DNA of 64,000 nucleotides from UBA961 sp014191195 (GCA_964204605.1 OZ123195.1:1054001-1118000); one strand, 5' to 3'. Positions 54,730-64,000 are shown, counted from the stretch's first letter. Numbers and translations are program-made. The notes: generated by a model not told the origin, from the letters alone.

Positions 54730-57700
54730 ATGAATTGTAGAAGAATTCTACATTTTTCAATGTTTGTGTCATTTTTTATTTTTTCTTTAAGTCTAAAGGC
54801 AACTCAAACACCTTCAGACAAAGGTATTTTCGTTCCTAATGCAGGACAATGGCCAAAAGAAGTAAAATTTATGGCTAAAACCCCAACCATGAACCTTTGG
54901 ATAACCAATAAGGGTATCATTCACGATGTGTATTCTATCCAAAAAACAAAAGCAAAGAAATCTTCTTTCATGAAGCATGGACATGCCATTAAAATGAATT
55001 TTTTAGGTGGAATTATTTCTTCGGTGAAAGGCATGAATGCTTCCGGAACAATCATGAATTATTTTAAAGGTAAAAATCCTGATTCATGGTTTACAGGAAT
55101 TAACTCTTATGAAAGTGTTTCACTTGATAATGTTTATGATGGTATAGATATTGTTTATTCATTTGATAACAGTGCTCCACGATATGATTTTCATATTAAA
55201 CCTGGCATTGACCCAGATAAAATCTCGATAGCATTCGAAGGTGCTCATTCTACATCCATACAAAATGGTTCGGTTGAGTTAAAAACTAGATTTGGATCTT
55301 TGAAGAATGGTCAATTATATGCATTTCAAGTAGATGAATATGGAACTAAGCATCAAGTACAGTGTTCCTTTAAGCAAGAAAACAATGCATTAAGATTTAC
55401 AGTTGGAAATTATGATACAAAGCGTACTCTTGTTATAGATCCATTAGTGTACAGCACATATATCACAGGATCAGGTACTGATGTGATAAATAAAATAACA
55501 ATGGATTTATCTGGTAATATTTTAGCAGGTGGATACTCTGATTCACCAGATTTACCTACTGTTACTGGATCTTATGATGCAGTGTATAATGGAAGTTTAG
55601 ATGGAATAGTTATACGTTTTACTCCGCAGTTAAGCAAAGCTATAAGTTATACCTATATAGGTGGTGGTGGAGATGATGCAGTCAATTCAATAGCAGTTTC
55701 TGCTTCTGGTAATATCTTTTTGGGTGGCGAAACATCATCTGCAAATTTCCCAATTTCTACTGCATGGAAAGATACTTATGCAGGTGGAATTGATGGCTTT
55801 GTTGCAAAATTATCTTCTGATTGTACTCAGCTAAAATACTCTACTTTTTTAAATGGTAGTGGTGATGATAAAGTGCTTGCAATCGCTCCAAGAGATAATG
55901 AAAGTGTTCTTGTTGGTGGCATGACAAATTCCCAAAATTTTCCTACTGATAATGGCGCATTTCAAAGATTAAAAAAATCCTTAAATGATGGTTTTATGCT
56001 CGAGTTAAAACCTACAGCAAGCTCTGGCGTAAATTTTTCAACATTCATTGGTGGAGATGGTGAAGATAAGATAACTGGTGTTGGCTATGATCCAGCTTAT
56101 TTGTCTGTATTTTTTGCTGGAACCACCGCATCTGGATTATCAGCAACATATCCGGTTCCAACAACAGGTTTTGGGGGGGATCCAAGCCGTAAACCATGGA
56201 ATAATATTTTTAGAGGTAAAGATGATGGCTTTGTTGGCAAGTTTAATATTGCTGGTACACCATCTCAAACTAATGGACATTATTTAGGATATTTAAGTAG
56301 CAATTTAAATGACAGAGTAAATGCTCTTATTCCTTTAGATGATGGTACAGTTGTAGTTGCCGGTGAGACCGAATTTGGTTCGGGCACAACAACTTTTCCA
56401 ACAACTGGATCCACTACTTCTGGAAAGGGTGGTTTCGATATTTTTATAACAAGAATATCAGTTAATGGAAGATCTATTCAAAATTCTGGCGTTTTTGGAA
56501 CAAGTGGTAAAGAATCTGCAAACGATATAAAGTTTATTAAAGAAACAACTCAGATCTTGGTTGCAGGATATACTAATTCTAGAGATTTTTCTAATACTCA
56601 ATCTGGAAGTGCGGTTACTGATGGTGATTATGGTGGAGGTACTAAAGATGCCATCGTCATGAAAGTATCGAATGATTTATCAGATGTAAGTTTTTCTAGT
56701 CTTTATGGTGGAGCTGGTGAAGATGAAGCTATGGGAGTAACAGATACTCCAAGAGGTGATATTTTTATTGGTGGTTACACTACTTCTGAAGATTTAAAAG
56801 TGTTTCAAGAATCTTTGGAAAAAACTGGCTCTGCAAATAAAAATGGTTTTATTGGTAAAATTGCCTTTGGAACTATCGCTATGACAAGTCCTAGCTCATA
56901 TGGAGTGTTTTGTCAAGGTACTAATGTATCTTTTAATTGGACAAAAGAAGGTGTAACTGCAACTGAATTAGTTGCTATTCAAATTTCATCTGATAAAGGT
57001 GTTACTTGGAATACTATAGCTAACAATGTTCAAGGTGCAAGTTATAATTGGAAAGTTCCAGATACTGTAAAAGCTGGAACTGTATATAGAGCAAGAGTTC
57101 TCAATATTGCATCTGGCTTACGTGATGAATCAGATACTACTTTCTTAATTGGTTTAGGTACCGTAATTACCCAACAACCACAAGGCGACTCACTATGTGT
57201 TGGCTCTCGCTTTAGAATGGTTGTTCAAGGGAATGGAAAAGGTACTTATGAATGGAAATTTAATGGCAATATTATTCAAGGTGCTCGTGATTCTGTATAT
57301 GTAATTGCATCAGTTAAAGAATCAGACAAAGGAGATTATACAGCAGTAGTCAATACAGGTTGCGCTGCAACAACTAGTCAACTTGCGCCTTTGATTATCA
57401 AGCCTACTACTAAAGTATTAAACCCTCCACAGAATACTACAGTCACTGCTGGTAATCCAATTATATTAAGCGTTAACTGTAAAGGTTTAAAATTAACCTA
57501 TGAATGGCAAGTTGATGGGTTTAAGATTAGTAATGCAATAGATTCAGTATATACTATTCCTACATCAAATACCGGAAATGCAGGTAAATATCGTGTAATT
57601 GTTCGCGGTGAATGTGGAGTAGATACAAGTGCATTAGCTGAAGTTATTGTTAATCCTGCTAGTTCAGTTCATGATTTTACGCAAGATTCTCATTCGAATG

Positions 57701-57957
57701 GAATTGCATTACAAGTTCTTAACAATACTAATGACGATAATATGTATTGCACAGTAGAAACTAATATCCATGGCAATGCATCAATTTCACTTGTTTCTAA
57801 TATGGGTGAAACTGTTGCGACTCTCTATAAAGGTATGTCAATCATCAATGAATCACGTCAATTCCCTCTTCCAAATGGATTACCTTCTGGTATTTATTGG
57901 ATTATTGCTAAAATTGGCAATCAAACTAGTTCTAAACAAATAGCTATTATTCATTAA
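54730..57957 (+). CDS. Secreted SBBP-repeat/Ig-like protein with T9SS type-A sorting domain
   Basis: 1075 aa from ATG 54730, preceded by GGAG and followed by a signal peptide; the frame upstream to a GTG at 54667 overlaps the protease gene. The N-terminal region (GIFVPNAGQWPKEVKFMAK) resembles DUF7948. About six SBBP/beta-propeller repeats follow (YIGGGGDDAVNSIAVSASGN; INGSGDDKV-like units) to ~residue 720. Two Ig-like domains lie near 830-1000, with YEWKFNGNIIQGARDS and YEWQVDGFKISNAIDS. The tail has SNMGETVATLYKG, LPSGIYWIIAKIG and a final KQIAIIH, a typical T9SS domain. A surface adhesin or structural protein is likely. Confidence 0.88.
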   Translation: MNCRRILHFSMFVSFFIFSLSLKATQTPSDKGIFVPNAGQWPKEVKFMAKTPTMNLWITNKGIIHDVYSIQKTKAKKSSFMKHGHAIKMNFLGGIISSVKGMNASGTIMNYFKGKNPDSWFTGINSYESVSLDNVYDGIDIVYSFDNSAPRYDFHIKPGIDPDKISIAFEGAHSTSIQNGSVELKTRFGSLKNGQLYAFQVDEYGTKHQVQCSFKQENNALRFTVGNYDTKRTLVIDPLVYSTYITGSGTDVINKITMDLSGNILAGGYSDSPDLPTVTGSYDAVYNGSLDGIVIRFTPQLSKAISYTYIGGGGDDAVNSIAVSASGNIFLGGETSSANFPISTAWKDTYAGGIDGFVAKLSSDCTQLKYSTFLNGSGDDKVLAIAPRDNESVLVGGMTNSQNFPTDNGAFQRLKKSLNDGFMLELKPTASSGVNFSTFIGGDGEDKITGVGYDPAYLSVFFAGTTASGLSATYPVPTTGFGGDPSRKPWNNIFRGKDDGFVGKFNIAGTPSQTNGHYLGYLSSNLNDRVNALIPLDDGTVVVAGETEFGSGTTTFPTTGSTTSGKGGFDIFITRISVNGRSIQNSGVFGTSGKESANDIKFIKETTQILVAGYTNSRDFSNTQSGSAVTDGDYGGGTKDAIVMKVSNDLSDVSFSSLYGGAGEDEAMGVTDTPRGDIFIGGYTTSEDLKVFQESLEKTGSANKNGFIGKIAFGTIAMTSPSSYGVFCQGTNVSFNWTKEGVTATELVAIQISSDKGVTWNTIANNVQGASYNWKVPDTVKAGTVYRARVLNIASGLRDESDTTFLIGLGTVITQQPQGDSLCVGSRFRMVVQGNGKGTYEWKFNGNIIQGARDSVYVIASVKESDKGDYTAVVNTGCAATTSQLAPLIIKPTTKVLNPPQNTTVTAGNPIILSVNCKGLKLTYEWQVDGFKISNAIDSVYTIPTSNTGNAGKYRVIVRGECGVDTSALAEVIVNPASSVHDFTQDSHSNGIALQVLNNTNDDNMYCTVETNIHGNASISLVSNMGETVATLYKGMSIINESRQFPLPNGLPSGIYWIIAKIGNQTSSKQIAIIH

Positions 57958-57974
57958 TAGGCTAACAAACAATC

Positions 57975-58010
57975 AAAGGCTCCGCGTTTTAAACGACGGA
58001 GCCTTTTTTT
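57975..58010. terminator. Bidirectional terminator between convergent genes
   Basis: AAAGGCTCCG and CGGAGCCTTT form a 10-bp stem, with further CGTTT/AAACG pairing possible in the loop, and a T tract follows. It ends the plus-strand SBBP transcript and touches the stop codon of the minus-strand DUF2851 gene. Confidence 0.85.
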
Positions 58011-58992
58011 ATATAAACAAGAATTGATTGATACTATTAATTGAATAAAGTGTCAACGCTTCTTTACATAAAATCCCTCGATTATATTCTTTATGATAAT
58101 ATTCCAATAATCCCTGCTGTTTCCAAATCATATCCTGCTTTATACTGGCATTAAGTCTTCGTAAATAAGCATATTCAGTTACACTTTTAGCACTCCAATA
58201 CCAATCTAACATGATGTTTTTTTCATTCTCATGTGCATTGCTCATCAACAATGGAATAATACAATTAACAATAATTTCAGTGTATAAATGATGTCCTACA
58301 TTTTGAAAAGAAAGTGCAAATACTTTTCTTAATTGTTCTAATGAATTTATGTGATTATGAATCAAAAATTGAATGCTTTTATGATGAACCAGATGATAAA
58401 CTAGATATTCTGTTGTGAATGATTGATGATGTGGCCTTCTTTTCCCTTTTTGGCGTTTTTGGATTAATAGAATAATAGATGCATATAAAACTTCATTCTT
58501 AGATGATATAGAAGTGCACAAAACCTTGATTTCGGATGTTTTCCTTAATAATCTTTGTAGAGCATATACTTGTAAGTCCTCTATATCAAAAGATTGATCA
58601 ACATATTGATTATTGTATACGTTTTCATCCAACACTTCATCTACGATCACAGTTTCTTTAGCAAAATCAGATTCAATATCATAGGATTGAACTATATGAA
58701 TAATAAGATTATTATATCGTGGGTCGAGATGATGTTTATGCTTAATCCAATCACTATTTCTTCTATGAAATTCACCATTTCCAATATGAATAATTCCATT
58801 AATCATAATAGCCATATTAATAAAATCTGGTCCCTCATGATGATTAATTCTTCCACAAGACAATACTTGTATGGAATGCCCTTTTACAGAAACATAGTGT
58901 TTATCTACAAGAGTAATTGTTGTATGGACAATCTCTTGAAGCTGGGTTTCATGAATGGAACCCGATTTTTTGACAATATTCTTGCGCTGCAT
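58009..58992 (-). CDS. DUF2851 family protein
   Basis: A 327-aa protein of a Bacteroidota family with no known function. Matching features are the opening near residues 12-55, with SIQVLSCGRINHHEGPDF, then HIGNGEFHRRNSDWIKHKH with conserved Asp-Trp and His residues, and DPRYNNLIIHIVQ. The GEFH...DW...H pattern suggests a metal or nuclease-like site, but this is not established. ATG 58992 is preceded by GGGGAG 11-16 bp upstream; the longer frame begins with a TTG at 59010. The start lies within the 3' end of pyrF, so the two are probably coupled. Confidence 0.8.
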   Translation of the reverse strand: MQRKNIVKKSGSIHETQLQEIVHTTITLVDKHYVSVKGHSIQVLSCGRINHHEGPDFINMAIMINGIIHIGNGEFHRRNSDWIKHKHHLDPRYNNLIIHIVQSYDIESDFAKETVIVDEVLDENVYNNQYVDQSFDIEDLQVYALQRLLRKTSEIKVLCTSISSKNEVLYASIILLIQKRQKGKRRPHHQSFTTEYLVYHLVHHKSIQFLIHNHINSLEQLRKVFALSFQNVGHHLYTEIIVNCIIPLLMSNAHENEKNIMLDWYWSAKSVTEYAYLRRLNASIKQDMIWKQQGLLEYYHKEYNRGILCKEALTLYSINSINQFLFI

Positions 58993-59746
58993 GTTTAGCT
59001 TTCTCCCCAAAATCTATAGAATCCCCTGCATATTGTATTCCCCTAGAAACATTTATCATTACTGGTCCATTTGCATTTGCCTTCATTGTTGCTTCAATAT
59101 CTCCACCCTGAGCACCAATTCCAGGAATTAAAAATGGAATGTCCGGAGCCATTGTCCTTAATTCTGATAATTCTGCAGGGTGGGTAGCACCAATTACAAA
59201 GCCTATATCAGCATTTCTTTTCCAAGACATAACAGTCTCAACTACATGCATATAAAGTGGCTTGCCATTACACATTAACCGTTGAAAATCCTCTGAGCCT
59301 GGATTTGATGTTAATGCTAATACGATTACCATTTTATTCTCATATTCTAAGAAAGGGGCCAAAGAATCATATCCCATATATGGATTTACCGTGATAGCAT
59401 CGCATTGCAAATCTTGAAAAACAGCTTTAGCATATGCAGATGAAGTATTGCCAATATCAGCTCTTTTTGCATCTGCAATTGATAATATATCTTGTGGAAT
59501 AGATGAAACGGATTCTTTAAGAATATTCCAACCTTTTGAACCATATTGCTCGTAAAAGGCCGTATTCAATTTATAAGCACAAGCATATTGCTGGGTAGAA
59601 AAAATAATTTCACGATTATATTCTAATAATGCATCTTCATGATTTCTGATATGGATTGGTATCTTTGATAATTCAGAATCTAAGCCAATACATAATCTAC
59701 TTTGGTGATGCAATTGAGCATGAAGAAGTTTTTGTAATGCAGTCAT
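58949..59746 (-). CDS. pyrF: Orotidine-5'-phosphate decarboxylase (group 2 type)
   Basis: Last step of UMP synthesis. The 265-aa length and LCIGLDSELSKIP opening match the longer PyrF form found in mycobacteria, Myxococcus and Bacteroidota. The active site DAKRADIGNTS is at 92-102, with catalytic Lys94 and Asp97. AVTVNPYMGYDSLAPF (phosphate/orotate binding), VIGATHP and LIPGIGAQGGD are also present. Its 3' end overlaps the DUF2851 start by 44 bp. The OmpA lipoprotein gene lies 14 bp upstream. Confidence 0.95.
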   Translation of the reverse strand: MTALQKLLHAQLHHQSRLCIGLDSELSKIPIHIRNHEDALLEYNREIIFSTQQYACAYKLNTAFYEQYGSKGWNILKESVSSIPQDILSIADAKRADIGNTSSAYAKAVFQDLQCDAITVNPYMGYDSLAPFLEYENKMVIVLALTSNPGSEDFQRLMCNGKPLYMHVVETVMSWKRNADIGFVIGATHPAELSELRTMAPDIPFLIPGIGAQGGDIEATMKANANGPVMINVSRGIQYAGDSIDFGEKAKHAAQEYCQKIGFHS

Positions 59747-59760
59747 TATGATATATTGAT

Positions 59761-60624
59761 TTATTGTTTTACAATGGAAAATAATTCATCAAGCTTAGGA
59801 CTTAATATAATCTCTGTCCTTCTATTTTTTGCGCGTATCTCTGGTGAATCACCTTCTAGTACAGCAATAAATTCACTTCTACCAGATGCAGTTATTCTTT
59901 TGGGATCGATACCATTTTCTAAAGTTAGAATTCTGGCAACTTCGGTAGATCTTAGCACACTAAGATCCCAGTTATCAGCAAATTTGGGAGAATTTATGGG
60001 AACATTATCTGTATGACCTTCTATCAATACAGATATATCTTCTTGCACTAATAAAACATCCGCAAGATTTTTAAGCGCTTCTCTACCCATTTTATCAATT
60101 GAAGCTGAGCCAGATTTAAATAATAATTGATTCGACATTTTTACATATACTTTACCATTTTTTACTTCTACCTCTAAGCCACTTTCCTTAAATCCTAATA
60201 ATGATTTTTCAAGACCAGACTTAAGATAATTCATTGCAGAATCTCTTTGCTTAACAATTAACTCTACATCTCTTAGTTTTGCTTCACGAGTAAACAAATC
60301 CTTTTCAGCAGATTCTAATTGATTTAATAGTAATTTGATTTCCTCTGAATTTGCAGATTTTGCTTGTTCAAATTGTTGTTCAATAATATTAACACGTTTT
60401 TTACTAGATTGTATCTCATTTTGTAGATCTTCGATCAAAGAAATATGAGCTCTATTTTGATTTTCCAAAATCATATTTTGTCTTTTTACTACCGATACAT
60501 ATTCTTGCAATGAATCAGATTTCTTAACCACCCCCTCATATGTAGATGTTGCTACAACACAAGAACTAATAGTTATAGAAATTGCTAAGACACAGATAAT
60601 TTTAAAAACATGAATAGCGAACAT
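59761..60624 (-). CDS. OmpA-family lipoprotein with coiled coil
   Basis: 287 aa from ATG 60624, chosen because it places the lipobox ITISSC at residue 22; an upstream ATG at 60669 would give a long hydrophilic extension. After the lipid anchor a coiled coil runs to ~140 with heptad-like Leu and Glu/Lys. The OmpA domain follows, with LLFKSGSASIDKMGREAL, IEGHTDNVPINSPKFADNWDLS and RSTEVARIL, and should bind diaminopimelate of peptidoglycan. The form resembles MotB/OmpA-type anchors without a channel plug. Probably cotranscribed with pyrF. Confidence 0.88.
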   Translation of the reverse strand: MFAIHVFKIICVLAISITISSCVVATSTYEGVVKKSDSLQEYVSVVKRQNMILENQNRAHISLIEDLQNEIQSSKKRVNIIEQQFEQAKSANSEEIKLLLNQLESAEKDLFTREAKLRDVELIVKQRDSAMNYLKSGLEKSLLGFKESGLEVEVKNGKVYVKMSNQLLFKSGSASIDKMGREALKNLADVLLVQEDISVLIEGHTDNVPINSPKFADNWDLSVLRSTEVARILTLENGIDPKRITASGRSEFIAVLEGDSPEIRAKNRRTEIILSPKLDELFSIVKQ

Positions 60625-60802
60625 TGTGTTTTCCTTAAATTTCTTTATGTATATGTACAAATTGATCATTATTATTAGAGTACTCGGTATTCAACTTTGT
60701 AAATTTACGCATTATTTTATAGGTTTAAACTGTGTAATTATGTTTATATCTTACTTAATATTCTTATGAGATATACTTTTAGTACCAAAATAATTATCTG
60801 AA

Positions 60803-61813
60803 ATGTATAAAGATCAAACATTTAATTCTGTAGATGAAATAGCAGAACATATTCTATCTGGAAATCGAAGAGCATTAGCAAAAGGTATTTCTATGATAGA
60901 AAGTTCTTTAGAAGAGGATAGAGATAAAACAGAGGATCTCTTAAAAATGGTATTACCTTTTACTGGAAATTCTATGCGTTTAGGCATCACAGGATCACCA
61001 GGTGTCGGTAAAAGTACATTTATTGAAAAATTTGGATTGTATTGTGTACAACAGGATAAAAAACCGGCGATATTAGCTGTAGATCCCAGTAGTCAGTCAC
61101 ATGGAGGAAGTATTTTAGGCGATAAAGTGAGAATGCCAGAATTATCCAGAAATCAATCTGCTTTTATACGTCCTTCCCCATCAAAAGGCACCCTAGGTGG
61201 TGTTGGAAATTCTACTCGTGAGGCAATATTACTATGTGAAGCAGCAGGATTTGATATCATCATAATAGAAACTGTTGGTGTTGGCCAATCAGAAGTTGAT
61301 GTGCGATCTATGACAGATCTCTTTCTGCTATTATTGCTTCCAACTGCGGGTGATGAAGTACAAGGAATAAAAAGAGGGATTATGGAATTAGCTGATATAA
61401 TTTTTATTAATAAAGCCGATGGTTCTTTACTTCCTTTAGCAGAAATTGCAAAATCACAAATCGCTTCTTCATTAACGTTAATGACTTCTCCTACTGAACA
61501 TTGGAATGTTCCCGTTCTAATTGGTAGTGGTTTGCATGGAAATGGTATATCTGATTTGTGGAGTAAGTGTCTGGATTACTTTTACACAGATGCTCAACTT
61601 AATGAATATATTCAGTCTAGACGCAATCATCAGCACATAGAATGGTTTGAAACAGTAGCAGAAAAAGAATTAATGAGAATAGTAGAAAATACCACATTAT
61701 GGAAAACATTAAAAATCGATGCAATGCATAAGATCATACATAGTAATAATGTACCCTCGTTTACTGCAAAAAATATGATAAAAGAATTTATTTCTTCATC
61801 TCAATTAGATTAG
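60803..61813 (+). CDS. meaB: Methylmalonyl-CoA mutase-associated GTPase MeaB
   Basis: A G3E-family GTPase (also called ArgK/YgfD) that loads and protects the cobalamin cofactor of methylmalonyl-CoA mutase. The Walker A GSPGVGKST is at 64-72. AVDPSSQSHGGSILGDKVRM, FDIIIIETVGVGQSEVDVRSM and FINKADG follow, as does the C-terminal ELMRIVENTTLW region. Length 336 aa is normal. The mutase genes are not in this window, which is common. It is a single plus-strand gene 133 bp after the divergent OmpA start. Confidence 0.95.
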   Translation: MYKDQTFNSVDEIAEHILSGNRRALAKGISMIESSLEEDRDKTEDLLKMVLPFTGNSMRLGITGSPGVGKSTFIEKFGLYCVQQDKKPAILAVDPSSQSHGGSILGDKVRMPELSRNQSAFIRPSPSKGTLGGVGNSTREAILLCEAAGFDIIIIETVGVGQSEVDVRSMTDLFLLLLLPTAGDEVQGIKRGIMELADIIFINKADGSLLPLAEIAKSQIASSLTLMTSPTEHWNVPVLIGSGLHGNGISDLWSKCLDYFYTDAQLNEYIQSRRNHQHIEWFETVAEKELMRIVENTTLWKTLKIDAMHKIIHSNNVPSFTAKNMIKEFISSSQLD

Positions 61814-61852
61814 ACATATAAAGGTTCACTTCGCTTTTTACTATCAAACTTG

Positions 61853-61860
61853 TACATTTG
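61853..61860 (+). promoter_or_regulatory. Putative -7 box upstream of thrS
   Basis: TACATTTG fits TAnnTTTG and lies 49 bp before the thrS ATG. The -33 partner is not evident at 19-20 bp. Confidence 0.35.
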
Positions 61861-61909
61861 CAAAAAATTCTAAAGATAACTTACTTCATATATTTCCACT
61901 TTTACCTAC

Positions 61910-63823
61910 ATGAATATTACTTTTCCAGACGGCTCATTAAGACAATTCGAAGCAGGCATCACAGGCTTAGAAATAGCTAAATCCATATCTGAAGGCTTAG
62001 GTAGAGCAGCTATTGGCATTAAAGTAAATGGTATGACTTTAGATTTAAGTTCGCCTATTATTGAAGATTCTTCAATCAACATTCTGACATGGAATGATGA
62101 TGAAGGCAAACAAATCTTTTGGCATTCAACTGCTCATATAATGGCCGAAGCTTTAGAAGCATTATACCCAGGAGTTAAACTTGGAATTGGCCCATCGATA
62201 GAAGCAGGCTTTTACTATGATATAGACCTTCCACATAATATTAACATATCACTTGATGATTTGCCAGCTATAGAGCAAAAAATGAAGGAATTAGTAAAAG
62301 TAGATTCTGAATTTAAGCGTATAGATATATCCTGGCAAGATGCTGTGACATACTTTCAGCAAAAAGGTGATGAATATAAATTAGACTTATTAGATGGCTT
62401 AAAAGGCTCTAATATTACTTTTTATACTCAAGGTAATTTTACAGACCTCTGCCGAGGAACACATGTACCATCTACTGGATCAATAAAGTTTCCTAAACTA
62501 TTATCAGTTGCAGGAGCCTATTGGAGAGGAGATTCTACGAAAAAGCAATTAACAAGAATTTATGGCGTTAGCTTTCCTAAAAAAGATCAATTAGAAGAAT
62601 TCTTACGATTAAGAGAAGAAGCCGAAAAAAGAGATCATAGAAAAATTGGTAAAGATTTAGAACTATTTATGATTACTCCTTTGATTGGAGGCGGACTTCC
62701 TGTTTGGTTGCCTAATGGAACCATTATAAGAAGAACATTAGAAAATTTCTTGAGAAATGAGCAAAAGAAACGTGGATATCAAGAGGTTATTACGCCTCAT
62801 ATTGGCAATTTAAATTTATACAGAACAAGTGGACATTATCCATATTATGCCGAATCTCAATTTGCTCCTATTACTGTTGATGATGAAGAATATATGTTAA
62901 AACCAATGAATTGTCCTCATCATCATCAAATATATGCATCTAAGCCAAGATCATACAGAGATTTACCAGTACGATTGTCAGAATTTGGTACCGTTTATCG
63001 ATATGAACAATCTGGTGAATTGAATGGATTATCACGCGTAAGAGGCTTTACTCAAGATGATGCGCATATTTATTGCACCGAAGATCAATTGAAAGCTGAA
63101 ATCAAAAATGTAGTTGAGTTAACTCAAAAAGTATTTTCTACTTTTCAAATGGAAGTGAGTACTAGACTTTCTTTTAGAGATGATAATCAAGATAAATATG
63201 GCGGTGATATATCACTCTGGGAAAGGGCACAAAAAGAAATTAAAGATGTTGCCGATGAAATGAATATGGATTATTTCATTGGCTTAGGTGAAGCAGCTTT
63301 TTATGGTCCTAAAATCGATTTTATTGTAAAAGATGCTATTGGACGTAAATGGCAATTAGGGACAGTTCAAGTTGATTATGTAATGCCTGATAGATTCCAG
63401 CTTGAATATACCGGAGCTGATAATGCAAAACATAAACCGGTAATTATACATAGAGCCCCTTTTGGATCTATGGAGAGATTCTTATCTATTTTGATTGAAC
63501 ATTATGCAGGGAATTTCCCTTTTTGGCTTGCACCAGTTCAGATTTCTCTCTTGCCAATAAGTGATGAACAATTACCTTATACCGAAGCATTAAGCACACA
63601 ATTAGAAAATATAGGATATCGGGTTAAGCTTGATAGTAGAAGTGAAAAAATATCAAGAAAAGTTGCTGAAAGCGAGCAAAAGAAGGTGCCTTTTGCATTA
63701 GTAATAGGTAAGCGTGAAGCAGAAAATAATCAAGTATCTTTAAGAGAACATGGCAAAGGTGACAAAGGTGTGATGTCCATCGAAGAAGTATTAGATTTAT
63801 TTAAACAATTAGAAATACACTAA
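61910..63823 (+). CDS. thrS: Threonyl-tRNA synthetase
   Basis: Charges tRNA-Thr. The TGS domain spans 1-60 (ITFPDGSLRQFEAGITG). The SAD editing domain follows, with HSTAH at 72-76 and DLCRGTHVPSTG. The class II core has motif 1 (EVITPHIGNLNLY), motif 2 (YRYEQSGELNGLSRVRGFTQDDAH) and motif 3 (IHRAPFGSMERFLSILIEHY). The zinc site includes MNCPHHHQIY. The anticodon-binding domain closes the protein. The 637-aa length is standard. Its stop TAA abuts an ATG of a 26-codon plus-strand frame that I do not consider a gene. Confidence 0.97.
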   Translation: MNITFPDGSLRQFEAGITGLEIAKSISEGLGRAAIGIKVNGMTLDLSSPIIEDSSINILTWNDDEGKQIFWHSTAHIMAEALEALYPGVKLGIGPSIEAGFYYDIDLPHNINISLDDLPAIEQKMKELVKVDSEFKRIDISWQDAVTYFQQKGDEYKLDLLDGLKGSNITFYTQGNFTDLCRGTHVPSTGSIKFPKLLSVAGAYWRGDSTKKQLTRIYGVSFPKKDQLEEFLRLREEAEKRDHRKIGKDLELFMITPLIGGGLPVWLPNGTIIRRTLENFLRNEQKKRGYQEVITPHIGNLNLYRTSGHYPYYAESQFAPITVDDEEYMLKPMNCPHHHQIYASKPRSYRDLPVRLSEFGTVYRYEQSGELNGLSRVRGFTQDDAHIYCTEDQLKAEIKNVVELTQKVFSTFQMEVSTRLSFRDDNQDKYGGDISLWERAQKEIKDVADEMNMDYFIGLGEAAFYGPKIDFIVKDAIGRKWQLGTVQVDYVMPDRFQLEYTGADNAKHKPVIIHRAPFGSMERFLSILIEHYAGNFPFWLAPVQISLLPISDEQLPYTEALSTQLENIGYRVKLDSRSEKISRKVAESEQKKVPFALVIGKREAENNQVSLREHGKGDKGVMSIEEVLDLFKQLEIH

Positions 63824-63834
63824 TGAGTGATGTA

Positions 63835-64000
63835 TTACATTGTTCTTTGGGACATTTTATCGGTAAGCCACATAAGAGCCTTTTGATGTGTAGATTCTGC
63901 TAAAGTACTTAAATGTACCTTTGCTTGTTCGCCATGAAACTTAATTGCATTCTGAGCATCAAGTAATACATCATTGCTAGATAGCATTCTAATCATACCG
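63835..64000 (-). CDS. Unknown protein, 3' end only
   Basis: The last 54 codons of a minus-strand gene running off the right edge. I translated the end, which contains AQNAIKFHGEQAKVHLSTL and closes WLTDKMSQRTM then TAA. It is helical and charged, with no recognised family. It converges on thrS with only 11 bp between the stops. Confidence 0.6.
   Translation of the reverse strand, partial: GMIRMLSSNDVLLDAQNAIKFHGEQAKVHLSTLAESTHQKALMWLTDKMSQRTM

Noticed and set aside
63823..63903. 26-codon plus-strand frame overlapping the thrS stop
   Set aside because: It is antisense to the end of a longer minus-strand gene and shows no motif.
1..64000. CRISPR arrays, insertion sequences, prophage or integrase genes
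   Set aside because: No direct-repeat arrays, transposase motifs or phage genes were seen on reading both strands; short or degenerate copies could be missed by eye.

Overview
The window is an AT-rich chromosomal segment, densely packed with genes and short on intergenic DNA. It fits a member of the Bacteroidota/FCB group (Bacteroidetes, Chlorobi, Ignavibacteria, Kapabacteria). Three lines support this. Several secreted proteins end in type IX secretion (T9SS) type-A sorting-like tails. Glutamine synthetase is the long type III form. Four upstream regions carry TTG-N19-TAnnTTTG, the promoter form used by Bacteroidota sigma factors. No rRNA operon, insertion sequence, prophage or CRISPR array was seen, and there is one tRNA gene. 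The phylum call is inference; a marker-gene tree (recA, thrS) would settle the lineage.

Layout. 1-10.1 kb: minus-strand FAA hydrolase (cut by the edge) and PBP1A overlap by 8 bases. A plus-strand FkbM methyltransferase follows, then about 1 kb of weak or decayed sequence, then a minus-strand ligA / thioredoxin-like / prfC run. 10.1-14.7 kb: a PorE-like OmpA lipoprotein, etfBA, a bifunctional-nuclease/UVR protein and tRNA-CAU. 14.9-23.9 kb: a minus-strand three-gene block (outer-membrane barrel, 1660-aa TANFOR-like surface protein, fibronectin-III protein) whose base composition looks richer in G+C than its neighbours. 24.2-26.8 kb: an N-terminally shortened pentameric ligand-gated ion channel overlaps a membrane acyltransferase, followed by an SdpI-family protein. 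27-33.6 kb: housekeeping genes typA, recA, mtgA, an Lrp-type regulator and GSIII. 33.8-45.2 kb: sugar and envelope functions (DegT aminotransferase, a GH2-like protein fused to a membrane domain, glycosyltransferases of families 2 and 9), an SDR, a class V aminotransferase, an RdgB-CMD fusion and a PKMT-like methyltransferase. 45.3-50.9 kb: asd, mannose-1-phosphate guanylyltransferase, alr, a dicarboxylate symporter and a beta-propeller protein. 51-58 kb: secreted proteins (lipoprotein, subtilisin-like protease, SBBP-repeat protein). 58-64 kb: DUF2851, pyrF, OmpA lipoprotein, meaB, thrS and the tail of an unidentified gene.

How it fits together. Much of the accessory content concerns the cell envelope: peptidoglycan synthesis (PBP1A, MtgA, Alr, and Asd through diaminopimelate), surface sugars, OmpA anchors and T9SS cargo. 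The most unusual items are the shortened ion channel with its co-encoded acyltransferase, the GH2-like pseudoenzyme joined to a multi-span membrane domain, the RdgB-CMD fusion, and the compositionally distinct TANFOR/FN3/barrel operon.
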